A DNA stretch of 46,620 nt from Candidatus Aenigmatarchaeota archaeon (GTDB lineage: Archaea > Aenigmatarchaeota > Aenigmatarchaeia > QMZS01): positions 1-46,620 of the forward strand of contig JAUVLW010000006.1 in the NCBI GenBank assembly GCA_030600555.1, written 5' to 3'. Positions 37,078 through 45,778 of the stretch are shown one piece after another (position 1 is the first letter of the stretch; each line of letters starts with the position of its first letter). The position numbers were made by a program, and so were the translations under genes. The notes beneath the pieces were generated by a model. It made no database searches. It was not told the DNA's origin and was given only the letters and a program-made list of their open reading frames with translations.

Positions 37078-37132
37078 TTTTCAAATTCTCCTTTCTTTTC
37101 CTTGAGGTTTTCTTTTGAGAAAGAAAAGCTCC
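37078..37132 (-). other. tRNA-Ala anticodon-loop intron (55 nt, position 37/38)
   Basis: GGAGCTTTTC...TTTGAAAA between A37 and U38; TTCG/TGAA 4-bp helix (one GU) and 3-nt bulges, BHB-like. Confidence 0.82.
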
Positions 37133-37209
37133 TGCGAAGGCAGCATGTTACCAAATACACTATGGGCCCATAAATTTTATTATTAATTAAATTAATCACT
37201 CAGTTAATT

Positions 37210-37986
37210 ATGGATAATCTTGATTATATAAAGAAGGAGATAGAAAAGACCCAAGTAATTATAATTGCGGGGGGAAGAGCAACGAGAATGGGTAGAATAG
37301 ACAAACCCAAGGCTTTACTTGAACTAAACGGCAAATGTCTTATAGATTACACTTTAGAATTTTTAAAAAATTCAGGATTTAAAAACTTTGTTTTTTTGTT
37401 AGGATACAAACATGATGAAATTGAAGCTTATATTGGGGATGGTTCAAAATATGGAATAAATACAACTTATTCAGTGGAACCTGAAACAATGAAAGGTCGC
37501 GGAAAAGCATTAAAATACGCTTTAATGAACAATAAGATTGACAGGAATAAAAGAGCAATTGTTTGTTACCCTGATGATTTATATCTTGATAGGAACTTGC
37601 CAATAAAATTACTCCTGCATCATTTGCACGGAACTGAAAACAGGGACATTCTTGTAACCGCATTATTTACTTCAGGCACAGAATATCCTTATGGGGTTGG
37701 GAAAATAGATTCGGAGCAATTTGTCACTGAATTTGTTGAAAAACCTTTCATACAAAAATATACAAATACTGCATTTTATGTGATTGAACCCGGAGTTTAT
37801 TCGGAAATAGAAGAGAAAATTGATTTGGATTCTGAAGAAAGTCCTGAATTTGAACAGGCGGTTTTGCCTGATTTGGCAAATAACCGAAAAGTGACCTCAA
37901 TGATTATTCCTTCTTCAGTGTGGGTTCCAATAAACACGAGCAAAGAACATTCAACGGCGGAGAAATTTTTAAATTCAAAGAAATAA
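37210..37986 (+). CDS. NDP-sugar nucleotidyltransferase
   Basis: VIIIAGGRATRMGRIDKPKALLELNGKCLIDYTLEFLKNSG. Confidence 0.88.
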   Translation: MDNLDYIKKEIEKTQVIIIAGGRATRMGRIDKPKALLELNGKCLIDYTLEFLKNSGFKNFVFLLGYKHDEIEAYIGDGSKYGINTTYSVEPETMKGRGKALKYALMNNKIDRNKRAIVCYPDDLYLDRNLPIKLLLHHLHGTENRDILVTALFTSGTEYPYGVGKIDSEQFVTEFVEKPFIQKYTNTAFYVIEPGVYSEIEEKIDLDSEESPEFEQAVLPDLANNRKVTSMIIPSSVWVPINTSKEHSTAEKFLNSKK

Positions 37987-38020
37987 AAACCTCAGATATA
38001 TTCCTTAAAGAAATTAAGTT

Positions 38021-38692
38021 ATGCAAATAAGCAGGTTGTCTTCAGGAACTGAGGTTATTGATGGTTTGTTGAACGGGGGAATAGAACACGGAGCAATAAC
38101 AAATGTGTATGGGCCTCCGGGTTCTGGGAAAACAAATTTAACTTTATTATTTACTCTATCAGGTCTGAAAGAAGGAAAAGTCGGGTATATTGATACAGAG
38201 AATGGTTTTTCAACAGAGAGATTTTTTCAGATGGGCGGAACCGAAGATGGCCTGAAACATATTTTATACCACAACCCCTCTACTTTCAAAGAGCAGATAA
38301 AAGTGGTTCAGAAATTAAAGGATTTGGATTTAAAATTAATTATTGTGGATTCTGTTGTTTCGCTTTACCGTCTTGAAATTAACAAAGAGAATTTCACTGA
38401 GATAAATAAAGCCCTTGCAAAACAACTTGCCTTTCTGTCTTTTTTAGCCAAGGAAAAAGATATCCCTGTTATGATTACAAATCAGGTTTATTCTGTGAAC
38501 TCCGATGAGATAGAATTGTCGGGGAGAGATGTTGTAAAATACTGGAGTAAGTGTTTGATTGAATTGAAAAAAGTTGATGACAACCGCAGACTCGCAATCT
38601 TGAGAAAACACCGGAGTTTGCCTGAAGGAAAAAAAGTGGAGATTGAAATCACTGAGAAAGGAATCGAGAAAGCAAAGTTCAGAATTTTTTAG
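38021..38692 (+). CDS. radB: RadB (archaeal RecA/Rad51 paralogue)
   Basis: LSSGTEVIDGLLNGGIEHGAITNVYGPPGSGKTNLTLLF; VMITNQVY. Confidence 0.93.
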   Translation: MQISRLSSGTEVIDGLLNGGIEHGAITNVYGPPGSGKTNLTLLFTLSGLKEGKVGYIDTENGFSTERFFQMGGTEDGLKHILYHNPSTFKEQIKVVQKLKDLDLKLIIVDSVVSLYRLEINKENFTEINKALAKQLAFLSFLAKEKDIPVMITNQVYSVNSDEIELSGRDVVKYWSKCLIELKKVDDNRRLAILRKHRSLPEGKKVEIEITEKGIEKAKFRIF

Positions 38693-38699
38693 AGGGTTT

Positions 38700-39026
38700 T
38701 TATTTATTAAAACAATAACAATTGCACTGACCTTCACTTCCGCAGTGCATAGAATGGGAACTAAAAATTTTCACAACACAAGGACCCATATTCACAACAT
38801 TAGAATATGGAAATTTTATTTCAGGTTTATTTATTTTAATTGTCCATTCCTCAAATTTATTTTTCTCCATAAAAATAGGCCATTCGCAAACGCCCCCATC
38901 CCAATATTGCATTTTGCAATAATTATTGCAGTTGAAATCATTTTGGTAAGTTCCTGGGGCAAAGAAATAAATAATGCTTATCAGAAGAATGAGAATAACA
39001 CTTAAAATAATAACTTGTTTGTTCAT
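38700..39026 (-). CDS. Small secreted/anchored Cys-rich protein
   Basis: N-terminal TM then multiple Cys (CNNYC, CEW, PCVV, HCG, CNCYC). Confidence 0.6.
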   Translation of the reverse strand: MNKQVIILSVILILLISIIYFFAPGTYQNDFNCNNYCKMQYWDGGVCEWPIFMEKNKFEEWTIKINKPEIKFPYSNVVNMGPCVVKIFSSHSMHCGSEGQCNCYCFNK

Positions 39027-39070
39027 AACATCTCTAAGATAATTTGCTATAAAGATTTATAAAATTAAAA

Positions 39071-39436
39071 TTATCTGTTAAATAAAGCTTTTCTTCCTTC
39101 TACATCAATATATGCGACTTCTTCTCCTTCCTTTAGTTTTTCTCCTGCAGTGGATAAATCAAACATCTCATAAGATTCTAAATCCATTATTTGGGCTGTA
39201 TCTTCCTGAACGCTTACTACCTGCCCTTTCTTTTTCAGAATCATTGGAACTTCAACATTTGAAGATACTGGACCCACATATTCCCTTTTTTTGCCGTCAA
39301 AAACACCTACAGCAATTACAGTTGCCTTAGCTCCGCCGTGTTTACTAGTCTTTCCGCTGGTTTTACTTATTATTTTGCAGGGTTCTCCGTCTATTTTGAT
39401 ATAATTTCCCTCTTTAAGGGTTCTTATTTCTACCAT
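39071..39436 (-). CDS. Translation initiation factor aIF5A
   Basis: EIRTLKEGNYIKIDGEPCKIISKTSGKTSKHGGAKATVIAVGVFDGKKREYVGP; hypusine-site KHGGAK. Confidence 0.95.
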   Translation of the reverse strand: MVEIRTLKEGNYIKIDGEPCKIISKTSGKTSKHGGAKATVIAVGVFDGKKREYVGPVSSNVEVPMILKKKGQVVSVQEDTAQIMDLESYEMFDLSTAGEKLKEGEEVAYIDVEGRKALFNR

Positions 39437-39463
39437 AAAATTATTTTTAAAATATTATATAAT

Positions 39464-40225
39464 CTATATTTTTTTTATCAGCTGCAAATAAATTTCTGTC
39501 TGCGCTTTTAGGTAGAAAACCCGTGATATTGATTTCCCAATCATGCTTATCAAAAGGCAGATAAATAACCAATGGAGATTCAAGCTAATAGCTGTTATGG
39601 GATTTAATGCAAGTTCACCCCCAGAAATTAAGATTGTGAAAATCATATAAATTAAAGGCAGTGAAAACATCAGGCTGAGAATGAATGATAAAACCCCAAG
39701 AGCAAAATAAATTATTATCAAAGACCAACATCTTTTTTTGAGCAAATCAACTGAGTATTCAAGGCTATTGCCAAATCCCACATCTTTTATGATAATATTT
39801 TGGTATACAAAATAGAACGCAAGAATGGATGCGAACATAAAAAGCAACCCAAAATAGGGGATTGAAACCGCGAATATATTTATTGCGAATATGATTACAC
39901 TGACCATGATCAAAGATGGTGTTTTACGGTAAGATTTTAAAAAACTTTTTTTGTATTCTTTCTCTTTGTAACTCTGGTGTATAACCGCTCCTTTGAGTAT
40001 GAGGCTTATAATAAACAATAAAATCCAGACTATAATAATTTCCAAAAACATAACCGAGAACCCATAAATTCCTGATAGAATATTGGACGAATTAAATAGA
40101 TTTGCATTATTGAAAATACTTAGAATAAGAGACAATCCCAATAAATCCATTATGAAAAAAGGAAACCATCTTTTTGGATTGATACAGAATCTTAAACCCT
40201 TTTTTATACCTTTCCCTAAATCCAT
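39464..40225 (-). CDS. Multi-TM membrane protein (DUF4013-like)
   Basis: 253 aa, about six TM segments. Confidence 0.65.
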   Translation of the reverse strand: MDLGKGIKKGLRFCINPKRWFPFFIMDLLGLSLILSIFNNANLFNSSNILSGIYGFSVMFLEIIIVWILLFIISLILKGAVIHQSYKEKEYKKSFLKSYRKTPSLIMVSVIIFAINIFAVSIPYFGLLFMFASILAFYFVYQNIIIKDVGFGNSLEYSVDLLKKRCWSLIIIYFALGVLSFILSLMFSLPLIYMIFTILISGGELALNPITAISLNLHWLFICLLISMIGKSISRVFYLKAQTEIYLQLIKKI

Positions 40226-40255
40226 AATAATATAAAAAAGAAAACTAAAAACAAA

Positions 40256-40543
40256 TTATTTAAATTCAAGTTCAATTCCCTGATATTTGTCTGCTACGAA
40301 GTTATAGATTAATGCAAAAATTCCTCCTCCTATAAAACCCATTATGAAAAACATTATTGGGTATAGGATTATTGCAAATATTCCCAGTACACCTCCTGCA
40401 GAAGCAGATCCCATCATAGAACCGATGAATACTCCGCCTACGGTCATAAAGATTCCCATTACCAAACCGATTACAGCATGCACTAATCCAAGAACTACTG
40501 CGAAACTTAGCACACCAATACTTTTTAATTCCTGTTTTGCCAT
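40256..40543 (-). CDS. Small glycine-rich two-TM membrane protein
   Basis: IGVLSFAVVLGLVHAVIGLVMGIFMTVGGVFIGSMMGSASAGG. Confidence 0.65.
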   Translation of the reverse strand: MAKQELKSIGVLSFAVVLGLVHAVIGLVMGIFMTVGGVFIGSMMGSASAGGVLGIFAIILYPIMFFIMGFIGGGIFALIYNFVADKYQGIELEFK

Positions 40544-40557
40544 AATAAGTATACTAT

Positions 40558-41499
40558 TTATATATTATCAACTCTCCAATTAGATTTTATTTCAATTTCT
40601 CCCAATTTTTTACTTTTGTAATTCACCAAAGCAGTCATCGCAATCATGGTCCCATTATCCCCCGCAAATTCTTTAGGCACAACATCAAATTTTGCTCCGC
40701 GGTCTTTACACATAATTCTCAGCATTTCCTGAAGTCTATTGTTCTGGGCAACCCCTCCAACTAATAACAATTCTTTTTTTTCTGTTGCCGCGATTGCTCT
40801 TTCAGTTATTTCAGTGAGCATTGCAAAACAGACTTCCTGAAAGGAGTAAAATATATTTTCTTTGCTTTCCCCTTTTTCAAGTCTTCGGATTGATTCAGAT
40901 AAAATTCCTGAAAAATTCAGATCCATCCCTTTTACTGAATATGGGAGCATAACAAATTTTCCTTTCCCCGCAATTTTTTCAATCTTGGGACCTGCGGGAA
41001 AACTCAATCCTGCGGTCCGGCCAAGTTTGTCTATTGCATTCCCTATTCCAATATCCTGGGTTTCACCAAGAATTTTATAACCTTTGTTTTCATAAATAAT
41101 CTGGGTGTTGCCTCCGGAAACATACAGGGTAACAGGAGATTTTAATTTAGTCAGGATTTTTCCTATTTCAATATGAGCCTGACAATGATTTACTCCAATC
41201 AAGGGTTTTCCTAATCTCTTTGACAGTTCTTTCGCAAATTTCAGACCATGATACAGGCAGGGAGGCAATCCTGGTCCGGAGGAAAGCCCTATCAGATTTA
41301 TCTCTTTCAGGTTAATTTTGTCTTCTATTTTCTTAAGGAGTCCTGATGCATTTTTTTCATGGAATTGCGAGGCTTCAAGAGGAATTATGCCTTCTTTTGG
41401 AGTATAGTGGGTTCTTTCGTCAGCAAGCACATTAAATTTCTCATCTATCACCCCGATTCCGAATGTATGGGCTGTGCTCTCAATCCCTATAACTTTCAT
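40558..41499 (-). CDS. kae1: tRNA N6-threonylcarbamoyladenosine synthesis protein Kae1
   Basis: VIGIESTAHTFGIGVID; GVNHCQAHIEIG; LYVSGGNTQII; VGGVAQNNRLQEML. Confidence 0.95.
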   Translation of the reverse strand: MKVIGIESTAHTFGIGVIDEKFNVLADERTHYTPKEGIIPLEASQFHEKNASGLLKKIEDKINLKEINLIGLSSGPGLPPCLYHGLKFAKELSKRLGKPLIGVNHCQAHIEIGKILTKLKSPVTLYVSGGNTQIIYENKGYKILGETQDIGIGNAIDKLGRTAGLSFPAGPKIEKIAGKGKFVMLPYSVKGMDLNFSGILSESIRRLEKGESKENIFYSFQEVCFAMLTEITERAIAATEKKELLLVGGVAQNNRLQEMLRIMCKDRGAKFDVVPKEFAGDNGTMIAMTALVNYKSKKLGEIEIKSNWRVDNI

Positions 41500-41509
41500 A
41501 AATAATATA

Positions 41510-42160
41510 ATGAAAGTAATTGCAGTTATCCCCGCTTATAATGAAGGTAAAACAATCGAAGAGGTGGTAAAAAGAACCAGAAAATTTGTGGACGAAATAG
41601 TTGTTATTGATGATGGTTCTAAGGACAACACATGCAAATTAGCAGAAAAAGAAGGGGCCAAAGTTCTGGTGAATAAGCAAAATAAAGGCGTTGGATATTC
41701 AAAGAGAAAAGGAATTAAAAGAGCAATATTTCTTGGAGCTGATATCATCGTCACCTTGGATGCGGATTTGCAGCACTCTCCAGAAGATATTCCAAGGTTT
41801 GTAAAAAAAGTTGAGGAAGGTTATGACTTTGTTTTGGGCTCAAGAAATCTTGAAAAATATCCCTGGATTAAAAAGTTTGGAAATTTTTGCCTGAATAATT
41901 TAACAAATTTTATTTGCGGCACAAAATTGAAAGATACTGAAAGCGGGTACAAGGCTTTCTCCGTGGATGCGGCCAAAAAAATGAATTTAAAAGCAAAATG
42001 TTATCACATTGAAAGCGAGATTGTTTATGAAGTTGGCAAAAATAAATTAAAATATACCACAATTGATATAGATTCTCCGGTTTACAGAAAAGGCGTAACT
42101 GTGTGGGGAGGAATAAAGAATTTTATTTACCTGTTGAAAAAAAAGAAATCTGATTTGTAG
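41510..42160 (+). CDS. GT2 family glycosyltransferase (dolichyl-phosphate sugar synthase-like)
   Basis: MKVIAVIPAYNEGKTIEEVV; IDDGSKDNT; TLDADLQHSPEDIPRFV; DTESGYKAF. Start moved from 41474 to ATG 41510. Confidence 0.88.
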   Translation: MKVIAVIPAYNEGKTIEEVVKRTRKFVDEIVVIDDGSKDNTCKLAEKEGAKVLVNKQNKGVGYSKRKGIKRAIFLGADIIVTLDADLQHSPEDIPRFVKKVEEGYDFVLGSRNLEKYPWIKKFGNFCLNNLTNFICGTKLKDTESGYKAFSVDAAKKMNLKAKCYHIESEIVYEVGKNKLKYTTIDIDSPVYRKGVTVWGGIKNFIYLLKKKKSDL

Positions 42161-42165
42161 ATATT

Positions 42166-44562
42166 TTATTGTATAGAATCTTCCATTAATTTAATCAAAG
42201 GAGAAAATAATTCAATGAATTTACTGAGAATCTCTTTAGTCCAGTTGGAATTTACTTCAGTAATTTTCCCGGTTATTTTATTTGTTGCATTGGAGGGTTG
42301 ATTAATTTTTTTATTTACAAATATATTTTTTGAATTGTTTGAGATTTCTTTTTCTTCTTTTCTCCACAAATAAGTTTCATTGAAAATTACATCGCTGTCT
42401 TTAATTGCAAAAACATAATATTTTCCAAAATCTTTGAATACTCTGTATTTCCTGCCGGTGATTGTGTAAGTTTCAGGACCAACAATTATTAATTTACAGC
42501 CTTCGCAATTTGATAAATTAATTCTTAATTTTTCATCATCCCAGATTTTTAATTCCGGGAATTTATTAACTCCTTCCAGTTCTTCTTCAATCTCATCTTC
42601 AATAATTTCAGAAGTCACCAGAATTGTTTCTGTTAAATCAAATGCTTTACTGTCTATCATTGTTCTAAGCCTAAAAAAATATTCCCCTGGAGTCGCATCT
42701 TTTTTAATTTTGTTTTCTAAATAGATAATTTTTTCTTCCTGTTTCTTTAAGGAGACGCTTTTTTTGTTTGAGGTCCATCCGCCGGTAATGCATTTTTTAC
42801 CGTCATAAGCATAAGAATAAATTTCCAATAATATTTTATCGGCTCCGTTATTTTTCAGTTTCACTGTTGTTGTGAACTCCTGATTTCTGGCTAAAATGTC
42901 GGTTAAATTCAGAATATTTATTTCCAGATTTGATGCTTTTTTTGCGGATTCTTTTTCTGTTGAAGAAGAGCATTTTTTGCAAGTAGGACAGGGTTCGCAT
43001 TCTTCATCCCCAATCACAACAATCATCTTTTCAGCCAAATTATCTTCGTAATTTGCATCATTGCAATAGGTGTTTGTTATTTCCGCTTTTATGATGTAAG
43101 CTGCTGTTCCGCAGTCAAGTTTTGGGGTGTAATCTCTTGAAGACTTCGTATTTGTTTTTATGCTTGTGGTTGTATAGGGTTTCTTTATAAAATTCCCAAA
43201 ATAATCTTCTATCCAGTAAGTTATTTCTATCTGCTTGTTTGAATAATTTCCAGAAGAATCATTTACAAAAATATAATATTTTGATTTTTCTCCTGTGTGC
43301 CAGATTAATGAAGCTGAAATATTGATTGTTAAGTTGCAGGGAATTGTGTTTGAATCAATTACAGTTATATTTTTGCAAACCAAAGAGCTGTTAAAATTGG
43401 TTGTTGCATTAATTATTCTCCCGCAAAGTGTGAAATTTCCTGTTTGATTGGGAGTCCATTCTCCTGTGCCCGCTGTTTTGGAACAACCAACTTCAACTGT
43501 AAAATTATTTTCTTTTGTCAATCCGCCTGTTGAGTTTGTAATGTTGTATTGAACGGTTATATTGTCTTTTCTTTCACAATTCCCTTCAACTTCTTTTTTG
43601 TTTTTAATTATTATTTTAAATAGAGACGTGTATTTTAAATCCAGAAGAATTTCAGTCTCAAGGCAAATCTCTAAAGTTGTATTTTTTTGGATTTGCGGTA
43701 AAACCGAAATTGAATTATTAATAGTTTGTCCATTCAAAGAAGCAAGTATTATATAATTTCCGGAGTGGGTTGGAATCCATTCAAATTGAATTTCTGTAAT
43801 TTTCATTCCTAATATATTTACTGTTATTGAATTATTATAAATGTTGTTTATAGATAGATTAACAGAAATATCTGTTGCATTCTCTTTTCCACGATTTAAT
43901 ATTTTAACAAGAATTATTGTTGTCTTATTGGCATAAATTTTTTCTTCTGTTGAAATTTCCAAGAGTTCCAAAGTGGAATTTTCATAAAAGTTCTGTTTTC
44001 CCGGGCTTGGCGGAAAAGCCAGCCAGTTTGTGGAATTATTAGAACTATTTTGGCTTGAATTAATTCTTTGTAGAGAATTTCCGTCTTTTGCTTCTGACCA
44101 ACCAGCCAAATTATTGTAACTGATAATCTCTGTATAGGTTCCGTTAGTCAGGTTTATGGTTTCTGTAGAGTCGCTTAATCCTCCACACAAAGTTCCAGCA
44201 TCAACATGCAAACCCAAAGAATTATTAGAAATTTCAAAATATTGATAAACTTTTGTTCCACTTCCACCGTCTGTAATAATTGCATATTGTCTTGGTAGAA
44301 GAATTATACCTTCATCTAAATGAAGTCCTTCACCTCCAGAACTTGTATGATTAATATATCCTGACAATAATTCTTTTCCGCAAAGTCCCCAATCACTTAG
44401 ATTAATAGAATCATTTGTTGGATTATAAATTTCTATCCATTCTGAGTAAGAATCCCCTCCTTGTTCAGTTGTAGGATTATACATAATTTCATTAATCACA
44501 ACCTGCCCAAAACAAGGAAATAACAAAAATTGAAATAAAAAGAATAACACAATTTTTTTCAT
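42166..44562 (-). CDS. Secreted protein with lamin-tail domain and CARDB/Ig-like repeats
   Basis: Start trimmed to MKKIVLFFLFQFLLFPCFGQ signal peptide; VVINEIMYNPTTEQGGDSYSEWIEIYNPTNDSINLSDWGL; C-terminal hydrophilic tail. Confidence 0.78.
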   Translation of the reverse strand: MKKIVLFFLFQFLLFPCFGQVVINEIMYNPTTEQGGDSYSEWIEIYNPTNDSINLSDWGLCGKELLSGYINHTSSGGEGLHLDEGIILLPRQYAIITDGGSGTKVYQYFEISNNSLGLHVDAGTLCGGLSDSTETINLTNGTYTEIISYNNLAGWSEAKDGNSLQRINSSQNSSNNSTNWLAFPPSPGKQNFYENSTLELLEISTEEKIYANKTTIILVKILNRGKENATDISVNLSINNIYNNSITVNILGMKITEIQFEWIPTHSGNYIILASLNGQTINNSISVLPQIQKNTTLEICLETEILLDLKYTSLFKIIIKNKKEVEGNCERKDNITVQYNITNSTGGLTKENNFTVEVGCSKTAGTGEWTPNQTGNFTLCGRIINATTNFNSSLVCKNITVIDSNTIPCNLTINISASLIWHTGEKSKYYIFVNDSSGNYSNKQIEITYWIEDYFGNFIKKPYTTTSIKTNTKSSRDYTPKLDCGTAAYIIKAEITNTYCNDANYEDNLAEKMIVVIGDEECEPCPTCKKCSSSTEKESAKKASNLEINILNLTDILARNQEFTTTVKLKNNGADKILLEIYSYAYDGKKCITGGWTSNKKSVSLKKQEEKIIYLENKIKKDATPGEYFFRLRTMIDSKAFDLTETILVTSEIIEDEIEEELEGVNKFPELKIWDDEKLRINLSNCEGCKLIIVGPETYTITGRKYRVFKDFGKYYVFAIKDSDVIFNETYLWRKEEKEISNNSKNIFVNKKINQPSNATNKITGKITEVNSNWTKEILSKFIELFSPLIKLMEDSIQ

Positions 44563-44593
44563 AAAACAACAAGGAAATATATTTTTATTACCC

Positions 44594-45712
44594 TTAGATA
44601 AATTTATGGCACTTAAATTTCTCAAAATATTTTTTGGCGGCAATTGTCCATAACTGAGGGTCGCATCCGCCCTTTTTAGTTTCAGGATTGCTTAAAATAA
44701 ATATTTCCGGGTCAGTGTCCAGTTTTGACACAATTCTTGAACTTACTTTTTCCACATGCCTCAGGTTTTTTATAAGATTTGCAATCTCATACCTTTCCGC
44801 CCAAATCCTGTGTTTAACTGCTCCGCTATTGATTATTGCCTGTTCAAAAGGCCATACGGTTTTTGTGTGATATCCGGATTTTGTTTTATCAGAGAATTTT
44901 GGTTCAAGGGTTCTATATCCTATTTCAGTTTCAATTTTTTTTGAGGATTCAATGATTCCTTCCAGTTGTTTGTTTTTCAGGTCTCCGGGTTCAAGGTAAA
45001 ACAACATGTGCAGAGGGTCTGAGCTTATTGCTTCAATAGGACCTTTTTTGTCAACAGCAATATAAAAATTGTCCGTTGTTGAATTGAATAATTTTTCCAT
45101 TCCAATCTTCATTTTTTCCGCAACCCTGAAATATTTTGAATTTAATATTTTTGCGGCGCATCTCATTCCACACATGTTCTGAACATGAGCCAATGAATAA
45201 CATATTGGATAAGAAGGTTCTCCGTTTTTCCTGTTAATAATTTCAGAATCTTTCCAGTAAGTTGTCTTTGTCGCAAATTTTTTTCCATCGCAGAATTTTG
45301 GATCTTCCATGAACAAATTATCCTGATTGAGGTGGGATAAAATATATCCAATTGCATTTTCTATGCTTTTTTGTTGGAGCTCTGCTAGACTTTCATCTCC
45401 GGTCAAATCAATATAAAATTTATGCCCTATAAGGAACAGGGCTGTTGTGTCACAGGCGCTGAATTTAGTTGACAATTTTCCAATAATCACTTCGGGGTAT
45501 TCGTGAGATATTTTGCCGGGTTCTTCGCCATTATTGGGATTTTTATTCGCTCCTTGTTCATAAGCGCAGAAATTAAGCTGGTTTTCCAGCATCTTGGAAT
45601 TCCGGGAAAGAATTGCGGAGATTATGCCATCTCTTGTAAAATTTCTTGGAAAGCCTGGAAGACCCGCATTATAAAGTGTAAACCCACGGTATTTAGTTTT
45701 GAGCCTATCCAT
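44594..45712 (-). CDS. Glycoside hydrolase, (alpha/alpha)6-barrel type (amylo-alpha-1,6-glucosidase/GH15-like)
   Basis: GLPGFPRNFTRDGIISAIL; DTTALFLIGHKFY; YWKDSEI; KSGYHTKTVWPFEQAIINSGA. Confidence 0.78.
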   Translation of the reverse strand: MDRLKTKYRGFTLYNAGLPGFPRNFTRDGIISAILSRNSKMLENQLNFCAYEQGANKNPNNGEEPGKISHEYPEVIIGKLSTKFSACDTTALFLIGHKFYIDLTGDESLAELQQKSIENAIGYILSHLNQDNLFMEDPKFCDGKKFATKTTYWKDSEIINRKNGEPSYPICYSLAHVQNMCGMRCAAKILNSKYFRVAEKMKIGMEKLFNSTTDNFYIAVDKKGPIEAISSDPLHMLFYLEPGDLKNKQLEGIIESSKKIETEIGYRTLEPKFSDKTKSGYHTKTVWPFEQAIINSGAVKHRIWAERYEIANLIKNLRHVEKVSSRIVSKLDTDPEIFILSNPETKKGGCDPQLWTIAAKKYFEKFKCHKFI

Positions 45713-45778
45713 AATTTAGCTTGATTTAGTTTATATGAATTGAAGGAATAATTTTATTTTTAATTTATAACTTTTATA

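Larger units (their letters stand above)
37029..37169 (-). tRNA. tRNA-Ala(CGC) with anticodon-loop intron and 13-nt T-loop insertion
   Basis: GGGCCCA/TGGGTCC acceptor with G3:U70, CTGCC/GGCAG anticodon stem with TTCGCA, CTGGG/CCCAG T-stem; 141 nt minus 55 and 13 gives 73 nt. Confidence 0.88.

Noticed and set aside
41474-41509. Upstream start for the GT2 gene
   Set aside because: Would overlap the divergent kae1 start; ATG at 41510 begins the canonical MKVIAVIPAYNEG.
44563-44643. N-terminal 27-aa extension of the lamin-tail protein
   Set aside because: Signal peptide begins at MKKIVL (44562); the extension overlaps the neighbouring hydrolase 3' end.
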